The notes beneath the pieces were generated by a model. The model searched no databases, was not told the origin of the DNA, and saw only the letters and a program-made list of their open reading frames with translations. 64,000 bases of DNA, from positions 868,001-932,000 of the forward strand of contig CANNCD010000001.1 of NCBI GenBank assembly GCA_947503035.1, given 5' to 3'. This document shows positions 18,208-27,097 of this stretch, in pieces. Within the stretch, counting starts at the first letter, position 1, and each line of letters starts with the position of its first letter. The position numbers were made by a program, and so were the translations under genes. Source of the stretch: an uncultured Halocynthiibacter sp. (GTDB lineage: Bacteria > Pseudomonadota > Alphaproteobacteria > Rhodobacterales > Rhodobacteraceae).

Positions 18208-19131
18208 ATGACCAAGATCGTTTCTGACATTCTCTCCAAATACGAAGGTGAAAACCCCGGCGTTAAGGCGAACCTCGCACGGATGCTGAACCAAGGTGCG
18301 CTTGGCGGCACAGGCAAGATGGTTATCCTTCCGGTTGACCAAGGTTTCGAGCACGGCCCTGCCCGTTCCTTTGCTGCGAACCCTGCGGCCTATGATCCAC
18401 AGTACCATTACAAGCTGGCGATTGACGCGGGCATGAACGCCTATGCCGCACCATTGGGCATGATCGAAGCGGGCGCCGACACATTCGCAGGCCAGATCCC
18501 AACGATCCTCAAGGCGAACTCTGCGAACTCCTTGATCCCGAACTGTGCGCCAAACGACCAAGCGATCACCGCAAGCGTCGATGACGCGCTGCGTCTTGGC
18601 TGTTCCGCGATTGGTTTCACCATCTACCCAGGTTCTTCGCAGGCCCTGTCGATGTTCGACCAAATCCGCGCAATGCGCAACGAAGCGGCCGCCAAAGGCA
18701 TCGCAACCGTGATCTGGTCCTACCCACGCGGTGAAGACCTCGACAAAAACGGTGAAACAGCGATCGACGTTGCGGCATACGCGGCACAGGTTGCGGGCCT
18801 CTTGGGTGCGCACATCATCAAGATCAAACTGTCCACAGATCACCTGTCCCTCCCAGAGGCGAAAAAGGTGTATGAGGCGGAAAACATCGACATTTCCACA
18901 CAGGCAAAACGCGTTTCCCACTGCATGGACGCCTCGCTTGGTGGCCGTCGCATCGTTGTGTTCTCTGGTGGTGCGAAAAAAGGTGCCGACAGCGTTTATG
19001 ACGACGCACGTGCGATCCGCGACGGAGGCGGCAACGGCTCTATCATTGGCCGCAACAGCTTCCAGCGTAAACGCGAAGACGCGCTTGATATGCTTGGGAA
19101 AATCGTCGACATCTACAAAGGCGACGCATAA
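18208..19131 (+). CDS. fbaB: Class I fructose-bisphosphate aldolase (FbaB/DhnA family)
   Basis: 307 residues from ATG 18208, with AAGGA upstream; the longer frame from 18172 is unlikely. The sequence shows MVILPVDQGFEHGPARSFA, a DhnA-type N-terminal strand, and AHIIKIKLSTDHLSLPEA, where a lysine is the expected Schiff-base residue. The late SGGAKKGADSVYDDARAIRDGG is the phosphate-binding end of the TIM barrel. It cleaves or forms fructose-1,6-bisphosphate without a metal. The arrangement pgk, fbaB, ftsB, pdhA is one I associate with Roseobacter genomes. Confidence 0.93.
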   Translation: MTKIVSDILSKYEGENPGVKANLARMLNQGALGGTGKMVILPVDQGFEHGPARSFAANPAAYDPQYHYKLAIDAGMNAYAAPLGMIEAGADTFAGQIPTILKANSANSLIPNCAPNDQAITASVDDALRLGCSAIGFTIYPGSSQALSMFDQIRAMRNEAAAKGIATVIWSYPRGEDLDKNGETAIDVAAYAAQVAGLLGAHIIKIKLSTDHLSLPEAKKVYEAENIDISTQAKRVSHCMDASLGGRRIVVFSGGAKKGADSVYDDARAIRDGGGNGSIIGRNSFQRKREDALDMLGKIVDIYKGDA

Positions 19132-19151
19132 TCCATTTTGGATAACCTATT

Positions 19152-19188
19152 CAAAGGGCGTGGATTTTCCGCGCCCTTTGGCATTTTT
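19152..19188 (+). terminator. Rho-independent terminator after fbaB
   Basis: 12-bp stem, 19152-19163 with 19169-19180 (one T-G pair), loop ATTTT, followed by GCATTTTT. Confidence 0.88.
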
Positions 19189-19303
19189 GACTCACCCCGA
19201 AAAAACTTTGCGAAAAATCGAATCAGGGGATTCACAAAGTGATTCGCTTGTGGCATTGTGTCCCTAGTCACCCGCTAAAGAGGTGGCATTGAGGCAGTAC
19301 TAC

Positions 19304-19606
19304 ATGAGCACATCCCGTAATCGCCCGACCTTTGGGGTTTTGGTATTTTTTGTCCTTTGCTTTGCATTGGGCACCTACTTTACCTTTGCCGCAGTGCAGG
19401 GTGATTACGGTCTGTTCCGCCGCGTACAAATCAACGCCGAGGCAGACGCGCTGCGCGCCGAACTTGATAGCCTAAACCGCACCCTCGCCGAGCTTGAGAA
19501 CAAAACGCACCGCCTGTCGGACGATTACCTTGACCTCGACCTTCTCGACGAACAGGCCCGCTCTGTGCTTGGCCTTGTCCGTGCGGATGAGATTGTTATT
19601 CGCTAG
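19304..19606 (+). CDS. Septum formation initiator FtsB/DivIC family protein
   Basis: 100 residues from ATG 19304 (GAGG nine bases upstream); a GTG at 19283 would add seven residues. A single membrane segment covers about residues 9-29 (FGVLVFFVLCFALGTYFTFAA), followed by a predicted coiled coil (INAEADALRAELDSLNRT, then LAELENKTHRL) and a short LDEQARSVLGLVRADEIVI box typical of FtsB. By family it joins FtsL and FtsQ in the division complex in the inner membrane. The downstream gene is convergent with no gap. Confidence 0.85.
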   Translation: MSTSRNRPTFGVLVFFVLCFALGTYFTFAAVQGDYGLFRRVQINAEADALRAELDSLNRTLAELENKTHRLSDDYLDLDLLDEQARSVLGLVRADEIVIR

Positions 19607-20020
19607 CTAGTCCGCCGCATAAAGCGCCGCAAACTGCTCTCTTCGATCATTCAGTCCGAGATCTAACACCACTAAGTCATCGAGCGTCACGATAGGATGC
19701 GCACAGCTCCTCGCAAATGCGACGGTATCGGCCAAACTATCCTCATCATGCCAAGTCGTAACAACGTGGTCCTCCTCACGGAACTCCGCGCCGTTTTGCG
19801 TATCGAGATGGGCCCAATCGATACTGTCATCCCAAGACGAACACTCCCGCCCCCATGCTAGTGCGTACAGACAGCCGGCCCGCACGAGCTGCTCACTTAC
19901 CCGAGCGCGAAACTCAGCAGGAATGTCGCGCTCAACCACAATGAGACATTTGAACGCTGAGAGATGATCAGGAATGTGAAGATCGGAATTATGGGCTTGA
20001 AAAATATAGTGTAACATCAC
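19607..20020 (-). CDS. DUF7684-like hypothetical protein
   Basis: 137 residues from ATG 20020 (a second ATG follows immediately). The pattern FKCLIVVERDIP, AGCLYALAWGRECSSWDDS, and VVTTWHDEDSLADTVAFA matches, by memory, an uncharacterised family found as single genes in many bacteria (DUF7684); the cysteines in CLYALAWGREC are typical. No signal or membrane segment. It abuts ftsB (stop codons adjacent) and is divergent from pdhA. Lower GC than its neighbours, and probably an accessory gene. Confidence 0.7.
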   Translation of the reverse strand: MMLHYIFQAHNSDLHIPDHLSAFKCLIVVERDIPAEFRARVSEQLVRAGCLYALAWGRECSSWDDSIDWAHLDTQNGAEFREEDHVVTTWHDEDSLADTVAFARSCAHPIVTLDDLVVLDLGLNDRREQFAALYAAD

Positions 20021-20146
20021 GCAACTCCTGACTTAGCCCGAACTATGACGCTCTCCCTATTTTTATGGACAGCGTTAACTCATTCGTAACTAAAATCAAT
20101 CACATAAAATTGGTACTCGCCCATTGCGATTTTTTCGTTTATTATA

Positions 20147-20164
20147 TAGTTTAACACTAAACTA
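20147..20164 (+). promoter_or_regulatory. Inverted repeat upstream of pdhA, candidate operator
   Basis: TAGTTTA-ACAC-TAAACTA, a perfect 7-bp dyad with a four-base spacer, 39 bases before the pdhA start in an AT-rich region. Its position suits a repressor site for the pyruvate dehydrogenase operon; the regulator is unknown. Confidence 0.5.
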
Positions 20165-20203
20165 ATTTTGATTTATCCAAATCCACCACCCGAAGGAGAC
20201 CCC

Positions 20204-21193
20204 ATGGCCGCCCGGAAAACGTCAAAGAAACCAAATGTTTCCAAAGAAGAGTTGATGGATCACTACTATCAAATGCTTCTCATCCGTCGATTCGAGGAAA
20301 AGGCAGGCCAGTTGTATGGCATGGGTCTTATTGGGGGCTTTTGTCACCTATACATCGGTCAAGAAGCGGTTGTTGTTGGTCTTGAGGCCGCAACTAAAGA
20401 AGGTGACAAACGCGTCACGTCTTACCGCGACCACGGCCACATGTTGGCCTGTGGCATGGACCCCAAGGGTGTGATGGCAGAACTTACCGGTCGCGAAGGC
20501 GGCTATTCCAAAGGTAAGGGCGGCTCTATGCACATGTTCTCTAAGGAGAAGCACTTCTATGGTGGCCACGGTATCGTGGGTGCGCAGGTTCCAATCGGTG
20601 CCGGTCTTGCATTTGCTGACAAATATCTTGGCAACGACAACGTCTCCTTTGCCTATTACGGCGATGGCGCGGCGAACCAAGGTCAGATCTACGAAACATA
20701 CAACATGGCCTCCCTTTGGAAACTGCCAGTGATTTTCGTGATCGAGAACAACCAATACGCGATGGGCACCAGCCTTCAGCGTGCGTCGTCCTCTCCTGAG
20801 CTGTACACACGCGGCGAAGGTTTCGGCATTCCAGGCGAAGCCGTTGACGGTATGGATGTTTTGGCTGTGAAGGAAGCAGGCGAAAAGGCCGTTGCGCATT
20901 GTCGTGCGGGCAAAGGTCCATACATTCTTGAGATGAACACATACCGGTATCGCGGCCACTCTATGTCCGACCCTGCGAAATATCGCAGCCGTGACGAGGT
21001 GACCAAAATGCGTGAAGAGCGTGACTGTATCGAACAGGTCCGCGACATGCTTTTGACCGGTAAACACGCCACTGAGGAAGACCTCAAGGCAATCGACAAA
21101 GACATCAAAGCCATCGTGAATGAATCGGCCGAGTTCTCAAAAGAGAGCCCCGAGCCTGCACTTTCCGAGCTTTGGACAGATATCTACGCGTAA
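20204..21193 (+). CDS. pdhA: Pyruvate dehydrogenase E1 component, alpha subunit
   Basis: 329 residues from ATG 20204 with GAAGGAG upstream. The thiamine diphosphate motif is visible as YYGDGAANQGQIYETYNMA (GDG to NQ), and the phosphorylation-loop-like TYRYRGHSMSDPAKYRSRDE sits in the C-terminal half. With the beta subunit it decarboxylates pyruvate and acetylates the lipoyl group of E2. First gene of the pdhA-pdhB-pdhC operon (gaps of 21 and 10 bases). A perfect inverted repeat lies in its leader and may control the operon. Confidence 0.97.
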   Translation: MAARKTSKKPNVSKEELMDHYYQMLLIRRFEEKAGQLYGMGLIGGFCHLYIGQEAVVVGLEAATKEGDKRVTSYRDHGHMLACGMDPKGVMAELTGREGGYSKGKGGSMHMFSKEKHFYGGHGIVGAQVPIGAGLAFADKYLGNDNVSFAYYGDGAANQGQIYETYNMASLWKLPVIFVIENNQYAMGTSLQRASSSPELYTRGEGFGIPGEAVDGMDVLAVKEAGEKAVAHCRAGKGPYILEMNTYRYRGHSMSDPAKYRSRDEVTKMREERDCIEQVRDMLLTGKHATEEDLKAIDKDIKAIVNESAEFSKESPEPALSELWTDIYA

Positions 21194-21214
21194 GCGGACA
21201 GAGGAGACACAATA

Positions 21215-22585
21215 ATGGCTACAGAAATTCTCATGCCCGCGCTTTCCCCGACGATGGAAGAAGGCACACTGGCCAAATGGCTTGTGAAAGAAGGCGATGT
21301 AATTGAATCCGGCATGATCATGGCGGAAATCGAAACCGACAAAGCAACGATGGAATTCGAAGCGGTCGACGAAGGCATCATGGGCAAGATCCTGATCGCC
21401 GAAGGCACCGAAGGTGTTGCCGTGAACACGGCCATCGCGATCCTTGTTGAAGAAGGCGAAGACGCGAATGCGACACCCGCCGCTGCTGCCGAGGCCGCTC
21501 CGGTTGCCGAAGCTGCGCCCGTTGCAACAACGCCTGCCGTTGCCGCATCCGGTCCGGTCGAAGTAATCGTTCCAGAAGACACCGAAATTCCTGCGGGCAC
21601 CGAAATGCGCCCAACGACTGTGCGCGAAGCCCTACGCGACGCCATGGCCGAGGAAATGCGCGGTGACGACACCGTATTCCTCATGGGTGAAGAGGTTGCC
21701 GAATACCAAGGTGCCTATAAGATTTCCCAAGGGCTCTTGGACGAGTTCGGCGAAAAGCGCGTCATCGATACCCCAATCACCGAGCACGGCTTTGCCGGTA
21801 TCGCGGTGGGTGCATCCTTTGGCGGTCTAAAGCCAATCGTTGAATTTATGACCTTCAACTTTGCCATGCAGGCGCTGGATCACATCGTGAACTCTGCGGC
21901 CAAGACATTGTATATGTCCGGCGGTCAGATGGGCGCGCCTATGGTGTTCCGTGGTCCAAACGGTGCGGCTGCCCGCGTTGGTGCGCAACACTCGCATGAC
22001 TATGCGGCGATGTACGCTCAGATCCCAGGCCTCAAGGTTTGTATGCCCTACTCTGCGGCAGACGCCAAAGGTCTGTTGAAATCTGCGATCCGTGACCCCA
22101 ACCCGGTGATCTTCCTCGAGAACGAGATCCTTTATGGTCAGACATTCGACGTGCCTGTCATGGACGACTACACCGTTCCATTCGGCAAGGCCCGCATCTG
22201 GCGCGAAGGTACAGACGTAACGCTTGTATCATTCGGCATCGGCATGAAATACGCGCTTGAGGCGGCTGATAAACTGGCCGAAGAAGGCATCTCTGCCGAG
22301 GTTGTTGATCTGCGTACTCTACGTCCAATCGATTACGACACTGTTTTGAATTCTGTTAAGAAAACAAACCGTTGTGTGACAATCGAAGAAGGCTTCCCAG
22401 TGGCATCCATTGGTAACCACCTCTCTGCGACGATCATGGAACGTGCGTTTGACTACCTTGATGCGCCTGTCATCAACTGTACTGGTAAAGATGTTCCAAT
22501 GCCTTACGCTGCGAACCTCGAACGCCACGCTTTGATCACAACAGAAGAAGTGATCGACGCCGTGAAACAAGTCACTTACCGCTAG
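21215..22585 (+). CDS. pdhB: Pyruvate dehydrogenase E1 component, beta subunit, with N-terminal lipoyl domain
   Basis: 456 residues. Residues 1-80 are a lipoyl domain ([20 protein letters not shown], with the modified lysine in [13 protein letters not shown]), followed by an Ala/Pro-rich linker to about 125, then the transketolase-like E1-beta domain ([37 protein letters not shown]). The fused lipoyl domain is a known feature of alphaproteobacterial PDH; most other bacteria lack it. The domain is highly similar to that of the E2 encoded next, with the identical run [15 protein letters not shown], so a shared origin is evident. Confidence 0.96.
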   Translation: MATEILMPALSPTMEEGTLAKWLVKEGDVIESGMIMAEIETDKATMEFEAVDEGIMGKILIAEGTEGVAVNTAIAILVEEGEDANATPAAAAEAAPVAEAAPVATTPAVAASGPVEVIVPEDTEIPAGTEMRPTTVREALRDAMAEEMRGDDTVFLMGEEVAEYQGAYKISQGLLDEFGEKRVIDTPITEHGFAGIAVGASFGGLKPIVEFMTFNFAMQALDHIVNSAAKTLYMSGGQMGAPMVFRGPNGAAARVGAQHSHDYAAMYAQIPGLKVCMPYSAADAKGLLKSAIRDPNPVIFLENEILYGQTFDVPVMDDYTVPFGKARIWREGTDVTLVSFGIGMKYALEAADKLAEEGISAEVVDLRTLRPIDYDTVLNSVKKTNRCVTIEEGFPVASIGNHLSATIMERAFDYLDAPVINCTGKDVPMPYAANLERHALITTEEVIDAVKQVTYR

Positions 22586-22595
22586 GAGAAAACGT

Positions 22596-23885
22596 ATGCC
22601 TATTGAACTACTCATGCCCGCGCTTTCCCCGACCATGGAAGAAGGCACATTGGCCAAATGGCTCGTCAAAGAGGGCGACACTGTTGCCTCTGGCGATCTA
22701 TTGGCCGAGATCGAAACCGACAAGGCGACGATGGAATTCGAAGCAGTCGACGAAGGTGTCATTGGCAAGCTGCTGGTTGCTGAAGGCACTGAAGGCGTCA
22801 AAGTAAACGATGCCATCGCTGTTCTTCTTGAAGATGGCGAAACCGTTGACGACATCGGCGCTACTGCGCCGGCTGCCGCTGAGGCCCCTGCCCCTGTTGC
22901 TGCCGAAGCTGCTGCACCTGTTGCCGCCGCTCCTGCGGCTGCGGCCCCTGTGGCGAACGATGGGACACGCATTTTTGCCTCCCCATTGGCCCGTCGCATC
23001 GCGGCTGACAAAGGTCTCGACCTCACCACCATCGCTGGTACTGGCCCCAAAGGTCGTATCGTGAAGGCGGACGTTGAAAACGCAACCGCCGCACCAAAGG
23101 TCGAAGCGCCCAAAGCCGCAGCACCTGCCGCCGCTGCTGCACCTGCATCTTCTGGTCCATCATCCGATGCGATTGCGAAAATGTACGATGGTCGCGAATA
23201 CGAAGAGGTCACTCTCGACGGTATGCGCAAAACCATCGCTGCACGTCTTACCGAGGCAAAACAGACCGTTCCACATTTCTACCTGCGCCGCGACATCAAG
23301 CTCGACGCGCTGTTGAAATTCCGCTCCCAGCTCAACAAACAGCTTGAGCCACGCGGTGTGAAACTGTCCGTAAACGACTTCGTCATCAAGGCCTGTGCGC
23401 TTGCGCTTCAGCAGGTTCCAGACGCGAATGCCGTTTGGGCCGGTGACAAGGTTCTGAAGATGAAAGCCTCTGACGTTGCCGTTGCGGTTGCCATCGAAGG
23501 TGGTCTGTTCACACCGGTTCTCGAAGACGCCGACACCAAGTCCCTCTCTGCGCTGTCCGCACAGATGAAAGACATGGCTGGCCGTGCCCGTGATCGCAAA
23601 CTTGCGCCACACGAATACCAAGGTGGCTCCTTCGCGGTGTCCAACCTTGGCATGTTCGGCATCGACAACTTTGACGCTGTGATCAACCCACCACACGGTG
23701 CGATCTTGGCCGTTGGCGCAGGTAAGAAACAACCTGTCGTTGGCGAAGATGGCGAACTGACTGTTGCGACTGTGATGTCCACCACATTGTCCGTTGATCA
23801 CCGTGTGATCGATGGCGCGCTTGGGGCACAGCTGTTGAACGCAATCGTTGAGAACCTCGAAAATCCAATGGTGATGTTGGCCTAA
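22596..23885 (+). CDS. pdhC: Dihydrolipoamide acetyltransferase (E2) of pyruvate dehydrogenase
   Basis: 429 residues. Lipoyl domain about 1-80 (lysine in [11 protein letters not shown]), Ala/Pro linker, peripheral-subunit-binding domain about 127-165 ([16 protein letters not shown] and [14 protein letters not shown]), a second linker, then the catalytic acetyltransferase domain from about 200, ending with [16 protein letters not shown], where His and Asp are catalytic. It transfers acetyl from lipoate to CoA and forms the core of the complex. The E3 dihydrolipoamide dehydrogenase is not in the operon. Ends in a 17-bp terminator. Confidence 0.97.
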   Translation: MPIELLMPALSPTMEEGTLAKWLVKEGDTVASGDLLAEIETDKATMEFEAVDEGVIGKLLVAEGTEGVKVNDAIAVLLEDGETVDDIGATAPAAAEAPAPVAAEAAAPVAAAPAAAAPVANDGTRIFASPLARRIAADKGLDLTTIAGTGPKGRIVKADVENATAAPKVEAPKAAAPAAAAAPASSGPSSDAIAKMYDGREYEEVTLDGMRKTIAARLTEAKQTVPHFYLRRDIKLDALLKFRSQLNKQLEPRGVKLSVNDFVIKACALALQQVPDANAVWAGDKVLKMKASDVAVAVAIEGGLFTPVLEDADTKSLSALSAQMKDMAGRARDRKLAPHEYQGGSFAVSNLGMFGIDNFDAVINPPHGAILAVGAGKKQPVVGEDGELTVATVMSTTLSVDHRVIDGALGAQLLNAIVENLENPMVMLA

Positions 23886-23903
23886 TTGGCCACATCAACC
23901 ACG

Positions 23904-23944
23904 AAAAAGGGGCCGCAAAGATCACTCTTTGCGGCCCCTTTTTA
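23904..23944. terminator. Strong bidirectional terminator between pdhC and cysE
   Basis: A perfect 17-bp stem, 23904-23920 with 23927-23943, loop ATCACT, with A5 at one end and T5 at the other, so it works in both directions between these convergent genes. Confidence 0.95.
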
Positions 23945-23961
23945 CATTCAATTCTAGATAT

Positions 23962-24765
23962 TTACTTGGCCAAAACCTGGTTCATCGACAAGGCTGGCTG
24001 CGAACACCCTGCCTCTCCTACGATTTTCGCTGGTACGCCCGCCACGGTTTTGCATTCCGGAACAGCGTTCAAAACCACCGATCCAGCCGCGATACGGGTG
24101 CAGTGGCCGATCTCGATATTGCCCAAAACCTTGGCCCCAGCTCCGATCAAAACGCCATCGCCGATCTTGGGGTGACGGTCGTCATCCTCTTTTCCGGTGC
24201 CGCCCAAGGTCACAGAATGCAGCATCGACACATTATCGCCAACCACCGCAGTTTCGCCAATAACGATGCCATGGGCGTGGTCGATCATGATGCCTTTTCC
24301 GACGCGCGCATTCGGGTGAATGTCCACGCCGAACACCTCAGAGGTGCGCATTTGGAACAAATACGCCAGATCTTCGCGCCCCTTATTCCACAGCCAATGG
24401 GACAGACGATAGGACTGAACCGCTTGGAACCCTTTGAAATACATCAAAGGTTGCAGATACCGATGGCAAGCAGGGTCGCGATCATACACGGCCGTGATGT
24501 CCGCCCGTGCCGCAGCGCCCAGCGTTTCATCATCGGCATATGCCTCATCCGCGATCTCGCGCAAAATCTGCTCGGACAACTCCCCCGAAGACAGTTTCAA
24601 CGACACCCGATAGGCCAGCGCAGCCTCAAGCGATGTATGATGCAGGATGCACGAATGGAACACCCCTCCAAGAAGAGGTTCCGCCTCGACCGCCTTTTCC
24701 GCCTCTTCCCGAATTTGGGACCAGACCGGATCAATTGCCGCCACCTGTGCACGCGTTTTTGCCAT
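23962..24765 (-). CDS. cysE: Serine O-acetyltransferase
   Basis: 267 residues from ATG 24765 with AAAGGA upstream. The N-terminal half is the helical CysE domain (VWSQIREEAEKAVEAEPLLG, SCILHHTSLEAALAYRV), the C-terminal half a left-handed hexapeptide-repeat barrel (MIDHAHGIVIGETAVVGDNV, SVTLGGTGK, PKIGDGVLIGAGAKVLGNIE). The HAHG motif holds a catalytic His. It makes O-acetylserine, the precursor of cysteine. The long C-terminal tail after the barrel is where cysteine feedback usually acts. Convergent with pdhC. Confidence 0.96.
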   Translation of the reverse strand: MAKTRAQVAAIDPVWSQIREEAEKAVEAEPLLGGVFHSCILHHTSLEAALAYRVSLKLSSGELSEQILREIADEAYADDETLGAAARADITAVYDRDPACHRYLQPLMYFKGFQAVQSYRLSHWLWNKGREDLAYLFQMRTSEVFGVDIHPNARVGKGIMIDHAHGIVIGETAVVGDNVSMLHSVTLGGTGKEDDDRHPKIGDGVLIGAGAKVLGNIEIGHCTRIAAGSVVLNAVPECKTVAGVPAKIVGEAGCSQPALSMNQVLAK

Positions 24766-24840
24766 ACCGTGTTCCTTTGTGTGTTACCCCATCTTACACT
24801 ACAAAAAACACGTTCGCCAATCGCAAACCTGTGACCACAC

Positions 24841-25146
24841 CTATAACGAAATTTTATCTATTCGTTCGCGACGCCACTGCACCACCGCCTCAAGAACCTG
24901 CACCAGACATTCACAGTAATCCGGATCACCGAGGTCCGGCTCGTTCCCCAACGGCCCCATGCGGGCCACCGCCATAAGGCTTCCGTTCCCCCACAACGGA
25001 TGTGCGTCGCCCGTGCGCTTACGGTATCGGTCGGCGGCGTGGGCCTTGTGCAACATCTGCGACAGGACCGCACGGCGGATCGCCGACGGCACGCCCAATA
25101 AGGCACGTGCCGCCGTCGATGTGTCCCCATGTGTGACCGCGCGCAT
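24841..25146 (-). CDS. Hypothetical protein (DUF7742-like), possible gene-transfer-agent neighbour
   Basis: 101 residues from ATG 25146, one base after the stop of the gene upstream (25148-25150), so they are coupled. Sequence AARALLGVPSAIRRAVLSQM, HAADRYRKRTGDAHPLWGNG and DPDYCECLVQVLEAVVQWR fits a small family I recall only from Rhodobacterales, near DUF2793 and gene-transfer-agent genes. No known function. Immediately downstream is cysE on the same strand, after 75 bases. Confidence 0.65.
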   Translation of the reverse strand: MRAVTHGDTSTAARALLGVPSAIRRAVLSQMLHKAHAADRYRKRTGDAHPLWGNGSLMAVARMGPLGNEPDLGDPDYCECLVQVLEAVVQWRRERIDKISL

Positions 25147-25147
25147 A

Positions 25148-25549
25148 TTACACCGTCGGAATGGTAAGACGCATGTAATGGATCGCCAGACGCACAGAAC
25201 CGCCGGCAAAATCCCCACCCGTGGCGGTCAACACCGGCTGAAGCCCGCTATAGTAGGTTTGCGGTTGCCCCGTCAGCCCCATCAAATACGACCCCGTCGC
25301 AGTACCCAGCCCCGAGCCATAGCGGTTCGTTGCCCCCGACACGCCCAGTTCCCAACCGGTCAATGTGCCGGTGATATCCGAGGTTACAACACCGCTGATG
25401 CCGAACACGACGCTATTGGACGGCGTCAGGTTGCCCGCAATCACCGTTGTGCCCGCCGTGATGGTTTGGTCAAACTCCAGCACCTCGAACCGCATCGACG
25501 CGCCATATGGGGAACGGGCAATCACGCCCTGCTCCCATCCACCATCCAC
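25148..25549 (-). CDS. DUF2793-type protein, C-terminal domain only (truncated)
   Basis: 133 residues if started at GTG 25549; the frame is open upstream to a stop at 25568-25570, adding GELIF. The segment WEQGVIARSPYGASMRFEVL, then YGSGLGTATGSYLMGLTG and a LAIHYMRLTIP end, are characteristic of the C-terminal part of DUF2793 proteins, which I recall as phage or gene-transfer-agent-associated and several hundred residues long. The N-terminal part is missing here, so this is a truncated copy or a stand-alone tail domain. The reading frame itself is intact and coupled to the next gene. Confidence 0.6.
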   Translation of the reverse strand: MDGGWEQGVIARSPYGASMRFEVLEFDQTITAGTTVIAGNLTPSNSVVFGISGVVTSDITGTLTGWELGVSGATNRYGSGLGTATGSYLMGLTGQPQTYYSGLQPVLTATGGDFAGGSVRLAIHYMRLTIPTV

Positions 25550-25554
25550 AAAGA

Positions 25555-25653
25555 TCAGCTCACCGCCTCAATGACGCGATGAAACTGTTCTTCGGCCACA
25601 GCAAGAAGATCCTGCGTGGTTCCGTCGCCCCCAACGGGTGTTATCAAAGCCAT
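25555..25653 (-). CDS. Possible 32-residue small protein
   Basis: ATG 25653 to TGA 25555, with AGAGG 12-16 bases upstream. The product begins MALITPVGGDGTTQDLLAVA and has an amphipathic second half (EEQFHRVIEAVS). It ends six bases before the GTG of the DUF2793-type gene, in a different frame. It could be a small real gene of the same relic operon or a decayed fragment. Confidence 0.35.
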   Translation of the reverse strand: MALITPVGGDGTTQDLLAVAEEQFHRVIEAVS

Positions 25654-25890
25654 ATGATATAAACCGCCTCTCATGCTTATCCGCACGAGTAAAATGAAAA
25701 ACGACGCCAAGGTTACCCCTGCGTCGTTGACCCACTTTATCCAGCTTGACTTATTTCTACCTAAGACCGTTCGCAAAGTCAATCACTAAATCTAGGGTTG
25801 TGTGGGTATTGTTTCCAATACATCAACAAAACAAGGGGAATGCACGCGAAATTAATTGCTTCACCCCGTTGCACGGCCCCATTTGGGCAC

Positions 25891-25924
25891 AAAAAAGGGG
25901 GCAATCCCCATGGAATCGCCCCCT
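25891..25924 (-). terminator. Rho-independent terminator of the fabF-mltG transcript
   Basis: Stem 25896-25902 with 25918-25924 (minus-strand reading ends in six T residues), 28 bases after the mltG stop. The gap 25654-25951 also holds an AT-rich stretch upstream of the relic genes with no other feature I can identify. Confidence 0.75.
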
Positions 25925-25951
25925 ATTGTTTCGAATCTGATTCTACGGGGA

Positions 25952-27097
25952 TCAGTTGGCCCGTTCCGCCTCGATCTTGCGCCACTCGGCGACATTGGCG
26001 TTATGTTCCTGCAAGGTCTCGGCAAAGGCGTGACCACCCGTGCCATCCGCCACAAAGAAGATATAGGGCGTGCTATCGGGATCAAGCGCCGCCTCGATCG
26101 CCGCCTTACCAGGGTTGGCAATCGGTGTCGGTGGCAAACCTGGGATCACATAGGTGTTCCACGGCGTTTCCCCGCGCAGCTCGCTTTGACGCAGACCACG
26201 GCCCAAGGCCCCCTGCCCGCGCGTCACGCCATAAATCACCGTCGGATCCGTCTGTAACTTCATCCCAAGGTTCAACCGGTTGGTGAACACGCTGGCCACC
26301 TGACGGCGTTCCTCGGCCACACCGGTTTCTTTTTCGACGATAGACGCAAGGATCAACGCCTCTTCTTTGGACGCAAGCGGCAGGTCCGCGGCGCGGTTTT
26401 CCCACGCCTCGTCCAAAATCGCCACCTGACGTTCGGCCATGCGGTCCAACACGGATTGCACCGTGTCACCCTTGCGCACCTCATAACTGTCGGGCGCAAG
26501 GCTACCCTCGGCGGGGACATCGGCGTCTCCCGATAGGAAGGTCGCGGATTTCAGTGACTCGACCACCTGCCAGCTGGTCGCGCCCTCGGCCAGTGCCACC
26601 CGATAGCGCAGATTGCCTTCATCCTCGGCGGCTGCGAATTCTTCTGGTGCGGTCTCATCGGTGCCAAAGGACGCCGCCGTCGCGAACCGGCTTGTCACCG
26701 GATCAAGTGTGCGCAGCTGTGTTTCCGCGCGCAACACGCCAATACGGTAGACCACTTCGCTTCCGCAAGTGCTGCGACCACCACCTGTCACGATGTCGAC
26801 GATGTCGGACATGGACGCCTTGGCCGGCACCAAAAACGCGCCCGCCTTCAATTGCGACGACTTCTCGGAATAATCCGCCCCAACGCGGAACAGATAGCCC
26901 GAGGTCACGGCCCCCGCCGCCTCAAGATCGCCCGAGACGCCGTTCATATTGCCGCCCGCAGGCACCCGAAGGCACATGGCCTCGGCCAATGGACCCTCGG
27001 CTACATATTGTTTCTGCCCCCACATGACGGCACCCGCCGCCCCAAAAAGAGCAAGAACACAGACCGAAAGCCCGGTCGAGGCCACACTCCGCCACAT
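25952..27097 (-). CDS. mltG: Endolytic murein transglycosylase MltG
   Basis: 381 residues. One N-terminal membrane segment (about 7-26, SVCVLALFGAAGAVMW), then the YceG-like domain with the catalytic Glu in ILASIVEKETGVAEERRQVA, plus FTNRLNLGMKLQTDPTVIYG and NTYVIPGLPPTPIANPG, all signatures of the family. It cuts nascent glycan strands and sets their length at the inner membrane. Its ATG overlaps the fabF stop codon by one base (TAATG), so it is translationally coupled to fabF. Confidence 0.95.
   Translation of the reverse strand: MWRSVASTGLSVCVLALFGAAGAVMWGQKQYVAEGPLAEAMCLRVPAGGNMNGVSGDLEAAGAVTSGYLFRVGADYSEKSSQLKAGAFLVPAKASMSDIVDIVTGGGRSTCGSEVVYRIGVLRAETQLRTLDPVTSRFATAASFGTDETAPEEFAAAEDEGNLRYRVALAEGATSWQVVESLKSATFLSGDADVPAEGSLAPDSYEVRKGDTVQSVLDRMAERQVAILDEAWENRAADLPLASKEEALILASIVEKETGVAEERRQVASVFTNRLNLGMKLQTDPTVIYGVTRGQGALGRGLRQSELRGETPWNTYVIPGLPPTPIANPGKAAIEAALDPDSTPYIFFVADGTGGHAFAETLQEHNANVAEWRKIEAERAN

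Noticed and set aside
17833-18921. 362-codon minus-strand frame opposite pgk and fbaB
   Set aside because: Crosses two real genes and the hairpin between them; no ribosome site or domain.
20075-20090. Near-CtrA element TTAA-N7-GTAAC before pdhA
   Set aside because: One mismatch in the second half-site, and pdhA is not an expected CtrA target; kept only as a note.
24841-25653. Complete gene-transfer agent or prophage
   Set aside because: Only a truncated DUF2793-type tail and a small companion gene are present; no portal, capsid, terminase or protease gene is in the window.
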